The notes under the pieces were generated by a model, which saw nothing but the letters and a program-made list of their open reading frames with translations, was not told the origin of the DNA and searched no databases. A stretch of DNA of 64,000 nt. It comes from Elmis aenea. Taxonomy: Eukaryota > Arthropoda > Insecta > Coleoptera > Elmidae. The position numbers and the translations under genes were made by a program. Below are positions 22,941 through 38,837 of this stretch, piece by piece (the stretch's first letter is position 1; each line of letters begins with the position of its first letter). The DNA lies in assembly GCA_947652605.1 (NCBI GenBank), contig OX393577.1, positions 60,722,108 to 60,786,107 on the forward strand, in the 5' to 3' direction.

Positions 22941-23779
22941 TAACTATTAATTCTTATTTACCGTGAAAAAAATTGTAAAGGCATATTTACGAAATATTAG
23001 TGAAACATATTATGTGCCAGTTTAGCTGCTAACGAACTATATTTTAATGAACACGTGCCATATTATTTTTATTATCTTTATTCTCATTTCATGCACATGT
23101 AAATTAAAAGAAAACACATCGGTATTTTATCTTACTCATTGATTTTTGTTGCTAACTGCTTTGATAAAAAAAAAATAACAGGAAGCTCTCGATTTTTAAA
23201 CCTCTAAAAGAAAACATTATTAGGTTTTTTAACGAACTGAAGGTTGATAGGGTAAAACCCCCAAACGTTGGCACTTCACCAATGATTGGCACTTCCTTTA
23301 TATTTTCCTCTATATATAAAAAAGTAAGTTAATTCAGCTGTTGGGAATATTTTTTATGAAATCTGACAACATCGAAGTGCATCCTCGAACCATTACGCAT
23401 GCCGTTGTTTCAAAGATGGCTGAATTATGCGGTTAAATGTCTGACGTCTTCTTCATAAAAGTAAGTTTTTATCAATTTTCATAGTAGTAGGCTATAGAAA
23501 CAAGTTGGGTACTGGCTAGTTTTGTAGTAGTATTATTTGCAAGTTTTAAGTAATAGTATTTTATGATTTTCTGTTGATAATTCTTGTACAAAACATAAGA
23601 TTGGTTAACTTTTTAATAAAAAAACGGCGGTGCCAACATTTGGTATAGCAATATAGGCTCCCGCTAAATATTGGCACCCGGTGCCAACATTTGGGTAAGA
23701 TAATTTTTGAATTTCGCCAAACATTGGCACATCTATCAAAGTTAGGAATAGGCTCCAGGGTGATGTGTTTTTTTTCCAA

Positions 23780-24148
23780 ATGCCCAAGATTAAGAAAGAT
23801 AAAAAATATGTGAAGAAATATTCTGAACAGATTCTTCAAAGTGCTCTGAATGAAGTCAAGTCTGGCATACCTAAGAAAACAGTTTCAAAAAAATACGGAA
23901 TACCAAGGTCAACTCTCCAGTTTAGGTTGGGGCTAAAGTTCACAAAACCCGAATTCGGAAGGCATACTTATCTCACGAAAGAAGAGAAAAATACACTTGT
24001 TGAGTATATCCTGGAAAGTCATGAGAAAGGCTTTCCACGAAGAAAAATCGACATTCAGTGTTCAGTCAAGGCTTTCTTAGATGCAAACCAAAGGCCAAAC
24101 CCATTTAACAACAACATACTAGGAAATCATTGGTATAACATAACTTAA
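23780..24148 (+). pseudogene. pogo transposase N-terminal DNA-binding part (psq + CENP-B HTH)
   Basis: From MPKIKKDKKYVKKYSEQILQ at 23780 the frame stays open to 24148. Residues about 15-55 form a psq-type helix-turn-helix (ALNEVKSGIPKKTVSKKYGI followed by PRSTLQFRL). Residues about 65-115 match the start of a CENP-B-type domain (LTKEEKNTLVEYILESHEKG then FPRRK). The usual start is the ATG of MPKIKK, not the upstream ATG at 23765. The protein stops soon after, where the DDE domain should begin, because about 1 kb of catalytic sequence is missing. It might bind element ends but could not cut. Confidence 0.78.
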
Positions 24149-25262
24149 AACGGATATAGCAGAATATCTCTTGCACCCTAAAACACCCGAAAGAAAAGGA
24201 ACATACCAGTCTAGAAGATGTTCTTATGTCGTCACCTCTAAACAATATAAAAAAGAAATGGAAGTAAAAGAAAAGGCCAAAGAAAGAAGAAAAGAAGAGA
24301 ACAGACAAAAGAAATTGATCAAAGAAGACTCTAAGAAAAACATAATGTCAGCGAAAAAAAAACTCAACTACAACGAAGAAAAACTCAACTCTAGTCATAA
24401 AAAACCAGAAGAACAGAAACACTTTTGCAGATAAAAATGTTAAAATTGGAACTGATGCTAAAGAGAGTCCTGAAAGTCAATCTCTGAAGATTGCACTTAA
24501 CCCTTTCAATACGGTATTTGAAGAATAAGGTTTTCAAATATTTTCGGTAATATTTTGGCTTAATAAAGTATAAAAAGAAGCTTTATTGCAAAAGCATTTT
24601 TTTTTCAAACAGATTCTCTTGGAGAAGGTGGTACATATATGTACCACTAGGGTTATATGTGGTTATAGTGTGGTATATATAAGTACCACCAGTGTCTAAC
24701 AAAACCAAATTCTCTTGTTGTGTTGTGTAAAATACTTCAGTGGGCGCACTTGCAGCGTAAACTGTACAATTTGACACTAGGTAGACCTATAAAACTGACT
24801 GGTACATATCAGAACCATTCACAATGATAAATTACAGTTCTAGTATTTTACAAACTTTCGGTGGTACATATATATACCAGCAGTATGGAAAGGGTTAAAA
24901 GTTCTAATAAAATTTTCAACAAGATAAATCGCGAAGTAAATCCAGGAGATTCATGTAGACGCGAATCTGAATCTGAGAAGAAAGAAAAAGAGCGTCACAT
25001 AAGAAATCTATTTGAGGATAGTGATTCAGATGAGGACTCAGATATTCCCTTGACAAGTAGCGTGCATTATTCACCACCAAAAAACAATATTGTCATACGT
25101 AGAGGCCTTTGTTTCATTTGTACCCAGAATATCTACCTGACAAATGTGGGGATCGGATGTCAAAAATGTCGTAGAACCTATCATGTTCAATGCCTAAAGT
25201 AACGCCAAAACTTCAAGGAAAACTTTATATGTCAAACATGCGCATCACGTGGCTCATTATTG
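24130..25262 (+). pseudogene. pogo transposase C-terminal part, frameshifted and interrupted
   Basis: After the deletion point the sequence resumes with the charged C-terminal region: RKGTYQSRRCSYVVTSKQYK, then a lysine/glutamate-rich coiled-coil-like run to about 24430, a frameshift, and SPESQSLKIAL. It is then cut by the 24501-24894 MITE. It continues at 24899 with a serine/aspartate-rich acidic stretch and ends in a cysteine/histidine cluster (CFIC, CQKCRRTYHVQCLK, and after a stop CQTC) of PHD-like spacing. I know such a terminal cluster from insect pogo/Tigger-like proteins. The copy is inactive. Confidence 0.72.
24501..24894. mobile_element. piggyBac-like MITE nested in the pogo gene
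   Basis: Ends CCCTTTCAATACGG and CAGTATGGAAAGGG are inverted and flanked by TTAA at 24497-24500 and 24895-24898, the piggyBac target duplication. The interior (394 bp) repeats GGTGGTACATATATGTACCA-type palindromes. The interruption falls within the coding sequence of the pogo C-terminal part, so it was inserted after the pogo element. Confidence 0.82.
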
Positions 25263-25779
25263 GGCCTTTAACACTGCAGTATTATATATTTTTGTTCCTC
25301 GGTTAATAAGTATTATTTTATGAAGAATTTTTTAAATTTTTATATATTTTTATAATCTAGATTTTTCAACAATAAACGTTATTTTGAAAGTTATATTTTA
25401 TTCTATTATACTATGTATCTAAGGTAACCATAAAAACTTTATTTTAACTAAAACTACCCTCCCAACCAACCATACCACCCTACATCCCAATGGTTCTAAC
25501 GAACAGTAAGGGGTGCCAATTACTGGAATAATTCAAGTGCCAATCATTGGTATTAATGTGCCAATGACTAGAAAATCGGACCAATTTTATAAATTTGAGG
25601 AAAAAGGAACATAATTGATCTTAAAAAGAAACAAATGCAACTGTAAAAGTAAGAACTAACTTTGCGGAATGTAATAAAAATTCATTTTTGGGCTTTTACA
25701 TGATAAATTGTTAAATAAACGGTTTTATTTGTCTCTATAGCCTTAAAGTGCCAATGGTTGGGGGTTTTACCCTATATTG

Positions 25780-27205
25780 CTTATCGTGTGTACAACATGT
25801 TTATTAATTATTAAGCCAATCGCAAAAGTTTCAAACTTTTTCCAAAACAAATTGCAAAAGTATGTACTTCGAATTGTTTTAAAAACTTTGAAACATGTAA
25901 CATTTTTTAAAGAGGCAAACTGAAGTAGATATGTGTTTCTTAAAGCGACGTTCCTAGGTCCCAAATGTTACTATATTTTGCTTCTGTAACGCCTCTTTGT
26001 GCTTTAACAATTAGCTGAAAGAGCTTTTAGTAAACTTTCAGAAATAAAGGGCTTTAGTAGATTGTCATTTAGGCAGAAAATGTTAAACAGGTTAGTTTTT
26101 CTATCAATAGAATATAACTTGGCTATGAAAATTGACTATGACGAGATGATTAAAGATTTCACCACCTGTAAAAATAGTACTGTGGGTGTTGCAATAAATA
26201 TTTTGCAGTAAATGTTTATAGATTTCGTACTGTAATTTTTTGAAAGTCATGTACCTACTATGGGTTGTGCGTTTGTTATAAATATTTAAAATTCTATGTC
26301 TTTTTTTAAGGAAGGGAACCTGAACATCAGACCAGTCACGGGTCTGTAAATTTCTCCCGGTGGCCCTGGTAACATATCATATTGTTACGTTACGAAACTT
26401 TTTAACAAATTTTTCTAGTGTATTTGCGAACAATCAAAAATCTTAGTCTTTTTGATATTAATAAAAATTAATAATACTGAAAATAATTGCTTTTCTGTAC
26501 TATTTGGTCAACTTCTCAACTATTCCCAGCAACTAATTCTGAACGAATGTTTGAACAACCTACCCAACCCTCTTGTTCACGCTAAGTACGAAACGTATTC
26601 GTGTCTACTTCAACAGCCCCAACCGCTGATTAAAATTATTTTCGTTAACGCCTTTGCTTTTGCCCCCTGTTTTACTTGATTAAATTGCTATGTCCACTGG
26701 AACACACCCATCACAATTAATTGTTTGCTAGAAAGACGTTTGAATCACCACAAGATACCGCCGTTCAGTAGTAGTGCATCAGTGGTAACTGGAGATTGTT
26801 CTTCACACTGGAAAATGCATAATTGGAGAGTATTTAAAAAAAAACAGGATGTGCATCCTTTGTTATTATTAACAACTAGCACGTAGCCCATTCTAGGACG
26901 GGTATATTGTATATCTTAAATTTAAACTATTACTTTTTATAATAACATAACCTCATGATGATTGTCAAGTATGACATAAGTCAACCCTGATAGACGTCAA
27001 AACTGACCAATTTATTTTGTAGCTATTTTCATGCGTTACAGATATTTTGTTGCTATTTTCATGCATTACAGAGTCACAGAGTCAGCCTGAACTTTTATAT
27101 ATATTTACTATTATTATATTATGTCGATGTTTCAGTCATATTCACGTAATCTTCTGCTTCCCTCCACATAGTATCCATATTAAGTTCAGTTAGTGCCATT
27201 TATAC
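25780..27205. other. intergenic, nothing recognised
   Basis: No supported gene or complete element over about 1.4 kb. A slightly GC-richer bit at 26320-26380 (CACGGGTCTG...CCCGGTGGCCC) could be an old element end. Confidence 0.5.
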
Positions 27206-27208
27206 TAC

Positions 27209-27440
27209 ACAGGGTGTTTCTTACATAATGCGAAAATAATCGGGAGGTGATTCCTTATGGAAAATTAAGGGTTTTTATATTGAAATATTCAATGGTGCAT
27301 GTTCACTTATATTATTTTTTACTCAAAAACTGTAGGTTTTAGAAGAAAGGTTAAAGAATTAAAAAAGTTTCTAAATAAAACAAGCTTTCAAAAAAGATAT
27401 TTTAAATTGCAAAATTTTAACCCACCAAAAAAAATCGATA
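27209..27440. mobile_element. palindromic MITE family P1, copy C (5' part)
   Basis: CAGGGTGTTTCTTACATAAT followed by GGAGGTGATTCCTTATGG matches the left end of the reference copy at 11937. The match fades after about 230 bp, so the right half is lost. The frame at 27299-27484 lies in it and is not a gene. Confidence 0.75.
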
Positions 27441-27595
27441 CCGATTCCCAAAAAATATATTTTTGGAGAAGATATATGTACTAAGTAGTATAATTCACGA
27501 GAAATGAGAAAAACAAATTGTACTTTTTTCTCGAGAAGAAACAATAGCTAATTGCTTGCTGAAAAGCATCCAAAACCAAAGTATGTACGTGAAAT

Positions 27596-28161
27596 CAGGG
27601 TGGATTAAAATCATGATTTAAAAAAAAAATCGATTTATTTGATTTAAATCAGATTTTTTTGATTTAAATCAGATTTTTTTAATTTAAATCAAATGTACCA
27701 TATTATCGAATTTAGTGACATATTCACATGCTATTTCTGTTTTGTGCTAATATATTTAATAAGCAATATATTTAATTCATTGGTGAATTTTTGTCAAAAT
27801 GAAAAATTAAATATAATGATTAAGAATTTTGAAAAAATCAGTGCTAAATGGTGATGTTTAATTAATTATGTACAGGGTGAGTCATTAGTGCGGGATCGGT
27901 CGATTGTGGCTAAACGGCTTGAGATATGAAGTTGAATCAAGAGCAAATTGATATGGTTTATTCACCATTTCGTGTATTTAATTACTAATAGTAATACAAT
28001 TTTGTTTTATTATAAATAGTATACTGTATCTACTCATATAATCTGTGATTTAAATTGATAATTTTTTTTTTAAATCACTTGATTTAAATCAATGATTTAA
28101 AAAAAAAAATCACTTGATTTAAATCATGACTTAAATCGTGATTTAAATCTGCTCAACCCTG
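27596..28161. mobile_element. hAT-type MITE, 566 bp, GATTTAAATC palindromes, perfect TSD
   Basis: Ends CAGGGTGGATTAAAATCATG and the complement GATTTAAATCTGCTCAACCCTG-like end are flanked by CGTGAAAT at 27588-27595 and 28162-28169. Both ends carry multiple GATTTAAATC, a perfect 10-bp palindrome. No coding sequence. Another element start (CAGGGTGAGTCATTAGTGCG) sits inside at about 27874. Confidence 0.85.
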
Positions 28162-28429
28162 CGTGAAATATTGCTCTCAAATGCTTGATTTAAATTATTA
28201 GTTTTTATATAATTTTATATACACAGGGTGATCCACATACAGGGGCCACTATTAGAATCTCGTTAAAGGTAAGAGCTACAAAGAAGTTTAAAGTAGACAA
28301 ATTGTTCCCCTTTCTGAGACCTATTCAGTGATGCTTTAAGTTTTAAAAAAGTTTCATGGCTCGCTAGATAATAAACCAAAATCAAAATGGACATTTTTTT
28401 AAATCGTTAATAACTCCGTTATACTTGAT

Positions 28430-28620
28430 GGCACAATAGTTATTTATGTATCAAGGCCAAAAAGTGTAACTTTTTCGGCCGCGTCTGGTTTGCTGGCCGA
28501 GACGTAGTCGAGGCCGCAAACAGACAAGGCTGAAAAAGCACGTTTTGGCCGAGGTGCATATTACATTTTTTGTGCGATCGAATTAAAAACAATTTAAATT
28601 TTTAGTAATTTTCAAAATTA
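28430..28620 (+). repeat. GGCC-rich dispersed repeat, copy 1
   Basis: ATAGTTATTTATGTATCAAG through GGCCAAAAAGT and GAGGTGCATATTACATTTTT is shared almost exactly with 40041-40155. Copy 1 has an extra GC-rich inverted segment of about 75 bp (TTTTTCGGCCGCGTCTGG ... CAAACAGACAAGGCTGAAAA) absent from the second copy. That segment is self-complementary around the words CAAAC and GTTTG. Confidence 0.65.
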
Positions 28621-28869
28621 TAGGTTAAAGGTTTTCACGGAATAGTTGCTCTTAAATTATAGATCATTCTCACCCATTTAACCAACCCTGTATCCCTTAC
28701 CGTTTGCGAGATCCCCATGCTGTTCAAGTTAACTGGGACATCCTGTATTTATTGGAGTCTGCTAGACGCCACGCGAGTAGCGATGTTACTAAAAGACCCG
28801 CGAGTAACGGGGCGTTAAGGGCAAAAGGGTCAAAGGTCACGTGTTTTTTCCGCTCGCGCGGAGACTGCT

Positions 28870-29085
28870 ATAGGGGGGTTGACCCCCTCTTCAGTCGTAT
28901 GAGGTACAAGGATAATGGGTAGGGATGTGGATAGGATAGGAAGTACTGCCACAGCATTTGCCTTAGCCATAGAGGAAACCACTTGAAACCTCTACAATGA
29001 CAGTTGGCTCTGGGAATCGAACCCAGGACCTCCCGATTACAAGTTAGGTTGTTTTACCAACCAGCCACCAAGCTCGGTGGGGAGG
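28870..29085 (-). ncRNA. tRNA-derived SINE-like sequence (tRNA-Thr-like head)
   Basis: On the minus strand an A-box-like TGGCTGGTTGG (29057-29067) and a perfect B-box GGTTCGATTCC (29013-29023) stand at normal tRNA spacing. The anticodon-loop region ACTTGTAAT would be a threonine TGT anticodon. The acceptor stem does not pair properly and the sequence runs on into a non-tRNA tail. A SINE or tRNA pseudogene is therefore more likely than a working tRNA gene. It lies just downstream of the KAT8 gene in the same orientation. Confidence 0.68.
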
Positions 29086-29159
29086 GGGAGTTAAGCGAGA
29101 TATCCATGTAATCCGATCGAACTTGGACCACCCTGTCCAGTGTACACTAATTATGACGA

Positions 29160-29165
29160 TTTATT
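29160..29165 (-). terminator. candidate polyadenylation signal of the KAT8 gene
   Basis: AATAAA on the minus strand about 310 nt after the KAT8 stop codon, the first canonical hexamer I noticed in that direction. Repeat DNA begins just beyond it. Transcript evidence would be needed to confirm it is used. Confidence 0.35.
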
Positions 29166-29471
29166 AAAATTTGATCTCCACAACACCTAACCGTTGAAAA
29201 AAAAAAATTTCTGTCATTTTTAAAATTGTTTTTGAAGATCTGAAATGGAAATACCAGATTTTGAAAAACACTCAAAAAAAAACAAAAGACTATTTCAAAC
29301 ATTATATTTTTCTCAACATCGATCAAAACTATAAGAACCACATTAACAAAGTAATTCTTAAATCTATATTACTAAGCGTAAGATTAATTTTTGTACAAAA
29401 ATCACAAACATTTTGTGAAAAGAAAAGATAAAAAAAAAACTTAAAATATCTTCAGTCTCATTACGTGGAAA

Positions 29472-34046
<4,575 letters not shown>

Positions 34047-34049
34047 TTT

Positions 34050-35375
34050 TAAAGAACAAAGACAGTTGATTGTTATGAATCACAATACGCATGTGCCAGA
34101 GGTATTAAATACAGTCAATCCAAGGAGATACTATAAAAGGTTACATCAAACTAAAATTTTTTAAATTAATTGCCTACTTGTAAAAAATATATGAATGATA
34201 TTATTCAATATTATTCATAACCTCACTTTTGTATAAAAAATTTATTACAATATCCATGATTTAAATTTAGGAACAATTTAAATAAAAGTTTGTAAGTTCG
34301 TTTGTCTGTATGTAAACGATAAACACATTTATTGTTGGATTATTTCCGTGATTTATTTATCAATATAAATAAGCTTAATTTAAAATCAGTAACCTTTTTT
34401 CAAAGGATCGCTTGTCAAAATAATAAACTAGTTTTAAAAAACTCGTCTCATATAGTTTAAAAAAAAAATAAAACTGTAACTAATAAAGAGACCAGTGTCT
34501 TCTGGTACAGCAGTTTCAAAAATTAATACACTTTATAGCAAAACTTTTCTCGATCATCTATTTGTATATAATTTTCACGTTGCTCATTAAAAAAAAAAAA
34601 AGATTTGATCTTATGTTATACAAAAAGGTGCAATTCAAAACCTTACAAGGCTTCCAGGGTAAATAATTTCGAATGTTGACGAAATTGATGAATTAAAAGC
34701 ATTGTGTACTGCTCGAATATAAACTTTAACACTTTTATAACCCTTCATGAAATTATAACATCGTTTATTATGTTCACAAATCAATCAAAAATGGATTTCT
34801 TCGAAACCATCGCAATTATTCAACAAAACAGTATTCCATAACAAACCTTGAAGTATTGCACGTGAAAGTCGCACAAGTTATATTGAATTTTTTTCCGGTA
34901 TTTACAAGCAAATGTGAAATATATTTCTTGCATCATATATAATTTTTTTCAAGGGAAAAACCCTCAATCGCTCTTAAAATTGAAAGTCGGTGAATTAATT
35001 AATTTAGTCTATCAATCGGGGTTATCCAACACACACGTTAGTTTACTTGATATCTACAACCAAGCGCCCTTATTACAGGCATAAAAAGGTAGGATTTTAA
35101 CATTTAAAAAAAAAATACAATTGTTATCTTACAAGTGAAAAATTGTTTTAGCACAGTTTATGTTTTATTCATACAATTTTGTTTACCTTGATACAAATTT
35201 TGTTAGTTTATAACTTAGCAGAACTTGGCAAAATTTGATTTTTATTTAAAAAAATCAAAAATCATTGATTTAAATTTAAAAAACTCAAAATATCACGAAT
35301 TTTTGATTTTTATTTATATATATTTTTTTAAAGAAACTTGACTAGGTATTTTTGAAGTAATTTTAACATCTAAAA
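34050..35375. other. upstream of KAT8: AT-rich, no promoter motif recognised
   Basis: The KAT8 5' untranslated region and promoter should lie in the first few hundred bases right of 34046. I see no TATA box or initiator I would defend, and no divergent gene. Beyond 34200 the sequence is AT-rich without features. Confidence 0.45.
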
Positions 35376-35379
35376 AGTG

Positions 35380-35880
35380 CCCTTATTTTAAGAATTTTAA
35401 AAAAGTTAAAAAAAGTTTAGAATTTAAATATTTTACTCAATATAAGATATCGTTTTCTCTTGATTTTTTTTATAACTCTTAAATCTTGCGGATATTTCTA
35501 AAATCGCTAAAAACTAGTGTCGTATGAAGTTTTATCAAGCTTTTTGTATCTTAAAATTTGTTTTATACCATGCACAACTCTTCTCAAGAATAAAATTTTT
35601 CGAGAAATCGATAATAAAAAACTTTTCCATTAGTTGCAAACCTTTTGAATGTTGACAGTACTATAAAATTCAAAAATGAAATTTTAACGACAAATTTCTT
35701 ATTGACATATTTTCGATTTCTAAACAATTTTTCCCACGATTTTTTTTTGTAAGTCTTTAAATAGGGACACTTACTTTTGCGAATATTTTTAAAATTGTTA
35801 AAATCTAGTGTCATATAAAAGTTTTTTCATCTTTATAACTATAAGTTTGTTTTAGGTCATGAAATCATACTCAAAATATT
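35380..35880. mobile_element. degenerate copy of the AGCGTCATTC palindromic family
   Basis: Runs such as CTTCTCAAGAATAAAATTTT, CGAGAAATCGATAATAAAAA and AAACTTTTCCATTAGTTGCA match the right half of 42136-42613. TTGCGAATATTTTTAAAATT and CTAAAATCTAGTGTCATATA-like runs match its middle. The copy is diverged and its ends are lost. Confidence 0.6.
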
Positions 35881-35884
35881 TTTC

Positions 35885-36370
35885 GACATTATTAGGACAT
35901 TATCTATCTTCATTTGTTTTTTGTTATTTTAATAACAACTTTCTTATTTTAAATACAGGTCGTAGTTGGTTGTGACACCATTAAAACGGGGATTTTGTTC
36001 TTGTTTCATTGATGTAGGGGTTTATCTTTAAAAATAAGTAACTTATTATAATAAAATTGTATTTATTAAGTTTAATCAAAGTGGCAATTGAAAAACAAAA
36101 CAAAACATCGCATAAATAATGTATATAATAAAACACAATTTTATTGTAATAACTTACTTATTTTTAAAGGTAAACCCCTACATCAATGAAACAAGAAAAA
36201 AAATTCCCGTTTTAATAATGTCACAGCCAACCACGACCTGTATTTAAAATAAGAAAGTTGATATTAAAATTTAAAAAAACAAATGAAGATAGATAAAATT
36301 TATTATAGTAATAAATTTCAAATCTACACAAAAAGAGTGTCCTTATAATGTTGAAAAATATTTTAAGTAT
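35885..36370. repeat. palindromic element with about 180-bp arms
   Basis: ATCTATCTTCATTTGTTTTT near 35904 and AAAAAACAAATGAAGATAGA near 36275 are complementary. So are ACAGGTCGTAGTTGGTTGTG and its partner near 36225, and the blocks around CATTGATGTAGGGGTTTA. The central loop of about 60 bp lies near 36065-36125. Outer ends are not clearly defined. Confidence 0.75.
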
Positions 36371-36479
36371 GATTTCAAACAAGCAAGTTATAAGCAAAAA
36401 TTAAAAACGTCACTTTTTTGTTTTTTTGTGAATAGCACAAAAGCAATTAATTTTTTAAGATTTTTCTTCATAGAATAAG

Positions 36480-36580
36480 TTACTCTTAATTCATAGATCA
36501 TTTTGACTCATTTAACCAACCCTGTATCTTTACCGTTTACCAGATCCCCATGCTGTTTAACTGGAACATCCTGTGTGTAA
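36480..36580 (+). repeat. dispersed repeat shared with 28640-28750
   Basis: CATTTAACCAACCCTGTATC, ACCGTTTACCAGATCCCCAT and GGAACATCCTGTG match the stretch at 28640-28750 in the same orientation. It is a fragment of an unidentified element that ends in ATCCTGT. Confidence 0.65.
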
Positions 36581-36589
36581 CTTGTTTAT

Positions 36590-37440
36590 TTAGAAATATT
36601 TAGTACATTATGTAAATTATGATCACACCTCGTAATTATGCTATTAAAATAGTTTTATAAACTAATTTTGAAACATATATGCTGCCACCTGTTAACAGAT
36701 ATTTCGTAAATATTTTAAAGCGTGTACCATATAAATAACACAAAATTGTAGCGCACAAATTCTTACTTGGATCAGCTATGTAGAGATGGCGCAACTATAC
36801 TTTTATCAAATATGATTTAAATACATTAGTTTTAATTGAAAATCCTGTAACGAACTGACAGGTATAATAAAGAAAAATATTTTTTTTGAAAGATAAATAT
36901 TTTTTATTTGTTAACGGGTAAAAAGCTTGCAGATTTAAATTTATAAATACGATTTTAAAAAATGTAGGCTTTTTTACATGAGTAACTGGACTAATCAATT
37001 CAGATTCCCCTCTACTTTTTATTTAATTTGAAATTAATTCCTGTTGTTTTTTTTCCTTGGATAAAAAAAATAGTCACATAAAATTCTTTACATATGAACG
37101 AAAAATTATAGACCATTTCGGTACCAGTGGAAAATTATTTATTTAAAAAAAAAAGAAATTAAAATACAAATGTGAACAATATTCACATTTCCAAGTATTA
37201 GTCAATAAGTAAAGTTTTTAATTCCCCATTAAATGTAAAAATAGAATAAGCAAAAGATATAGGTGCCAAAAATTCGAAAATAATAAAAAAATTAATGATT
37301 GCAAATTGCAAACAGTCCCCAACGACAAAACTTCCAGCCAGATACGTTTAAAAACTTTTCTAATTCAAAAACAAGTAATTTTTACTTGATTAGTGAATTA
37401 TTAAAGTAGACAAATTTTTGTGTAACCCCTGTATTTACAG
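36590..37440. other. intergenic, nothing recognised
   Basis: AT-rich, with no supported gene or element. Confidence 0.5.
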
Positions 37441-37454
37441 TTCATGCACTAATG

Positions 37455-38282
37455 CAGTGGTTTCCAACCAGTGGGGCGCGCCCCCCTAGAGGGGCGCGAG
37501 ACTATCGCAAGGGGGGCGCGCAGCTGTTACCAAAATATAATTTTTAAATACAAACAAACAAAAAGAACTTTCTTTATACAGAATATGGTGTATTGTTTTG
37601 TACAGGGGTTTGGAGCGGAGCGCGGAGCTGGAGCGCGGAGCAGTGGAGCAATAGGTTTTTGCCCGGAGCGGGAGCGGAGCCCGGAGCAAAGAATTTTGAT
37701 TGCTCCACTGCTCCACTTTACTATTATAAACTACAATTTTTATGAATTATTTTCATGGGTATAGTATTTAATAAAATTATAAATAAACTAAATTTGATTT
37801 TTTTGAAGTAAAATTATTATAATGTAACTTTTCTGAATATTAATTTTCATTATTTTGTATTTGAATTTTGAAAAATTTTAAAGAACTTTTTTTTCTTTTT
37901 TTAACTTTTGAAGATCAATAATTTGTTCATTTATTTAACTTCACTTGTTTCTTATGGTCAAATATTTGGTCCGTTTCCACATATCTCATAAAATTTTAGC
38001 TTTGTTTTAAAAAACAAATGTTTAAATAAAAAAACTTATTTGATTAATATTTGGAGCGCGGAGCGGAGCTGGAGCAGTCATCTTGATGCCGGAGCGGAGC
38101 TGGAGCGGAGCAACTAAAAAATTGGACTGCTCCAAACCCCTGGTTTGTTTTATAGTTCATTAAATAATTCTTATTTACTAGAACAGTATTAAGGAAATTA
38201 GATTGTAACGAAAAGTGAGGGGGGCGCAAAATTTTTTTTATGAAAAAGGGGGGTGGAGGTACAAAAAGGTTGGAAACCACTG
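37455..38282. mobile_element. hAT element, 828 bp, perfect 8-bp TSD, carrying another hAT
   Basis: Ends CAGTGGTTTCCAACC and GGTTGGAAACCACTG are inverted and flanked by CACTAATG at 37447-37454 and 38283-38290. Subterminal GGGGGGCGC runs occur at both ends. No transposase is visible. A second hAT-type element (37603-38142) sits inside. Confidence 0.9.
37603..38142. mobile_element. nested hAT-type MITE with GGAGCGGAGC repeats, 540 bp
   Basis: Ends CAGGGGTTTGGAGC and GCTCCAAACCCCTG are inverted. Multiple GGAGCGGAGC/GGAGCGCGGAGC units follow each end. The flanks GTTTTGTA and GTTTGTTT are only a partial 8-bp duplication. The open frames at 37471-37764 and 37486-37716 come from these GC-rich repeats and are not genes. 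Confidence 0.78.
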
Positions 38283-38837
38283 CACTAATGCTTCTGTAAA
38301 CGCTAGCGACGGCGAATTCAAGGAATGTATTTTTAGAGCGGTTTTTATCGTCCATGGGGTATTTTTAATAATGCGTACGGTACAACGGTTTCATTCAATG
38401 ATCCGTCCAACGATTTGCTTGCATGACGTAATGTCGCTTCTCAACCAATTTCAGAAGCACGTGGTTGTCACGTGTTTATACCTATTAGCACATCTTAAAA
38501 AATCGACATACCCAACGACAAACGAGAGCTATAATACTAATTACAAACTTTAAAGACCCTATCGGAATAAGAAAATTGTTAGTGCCTCATTTAACACTTA
38601 AATGTTGTTTTTTTTTTCCTTCATTTATGTCGAAAATGACAAAAGGAGATAGACAAAATAATTGCCAAGGTTTTCGATAAAAGTACTTCTTTAACAGGAC
38701 ACGTTAAAAAAATGTTGTACAAAAATTTATGGTCAACAGTAATCAAAACGTTTTTTGAAAACTGAAGTGATAAATACTCCCCTCCATTAAGCGTAATACT
38801 AAATGATAGAGTTGAGGCGCAATGTATTTACCAGATA

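Larger units (their letters stand above)
23250..25772 (+). mobile_element. pogo-type DNA transposon with internally deleted transposase
   Basis: Terminal repeats GGGTAAAACCCCCAAACGTT and the complement GGTTGGGGGTTTTACCC are flanked by TA at both ends, as for Tc1/mariner/pogo elements. GTGCCAA-type words repeat near both ends (23272-23740 and 25510-25760) and resemble subterminal transposase-binding repeats. Inside is a plus-strand gene relic with an N-terminal psq-type HTH, a CENP-B-type HTH and a C-terminal cysteine-rich end, but no DDE catalytic core. A piggyBac-like MITE interrupts its C-terminal part. Confidence 0.85.
28219..29136. mobile_element. composite repeat between CAGGGTGATCCAC and GGACCACCCTG ends
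   Basis: The left end ACAGGGTGATCCACATACA and right end TTGGACCACCCTG are roughly inverted. The interior contains the GGCC-rich repeat (28430-28620), a segment shared with 36480-36580 (CATTTAACCAACCCTGTATC and GAGATCCCCATGCTGTT) and a tRNA-derived SINE-like sequence. It probably built up by successive insertions. The 72-codon open frame at 28704-28922 runs through repeat sequence and is rejected as a gene. Confidence 0.5.

Noticed and set aside
28704..28922. 72-codon ORF in a GC-richer stretch
   Set aside because: It runs through repeat sequence shared with 36480-36580 and the SINE tail. No family resemblance.
29004..29076. functional tRNA-Thr gene
   Set aside because: Internal promoter boxes are good, but the acceptor stem does not pair and the sequence continues as a SINE-like tail.
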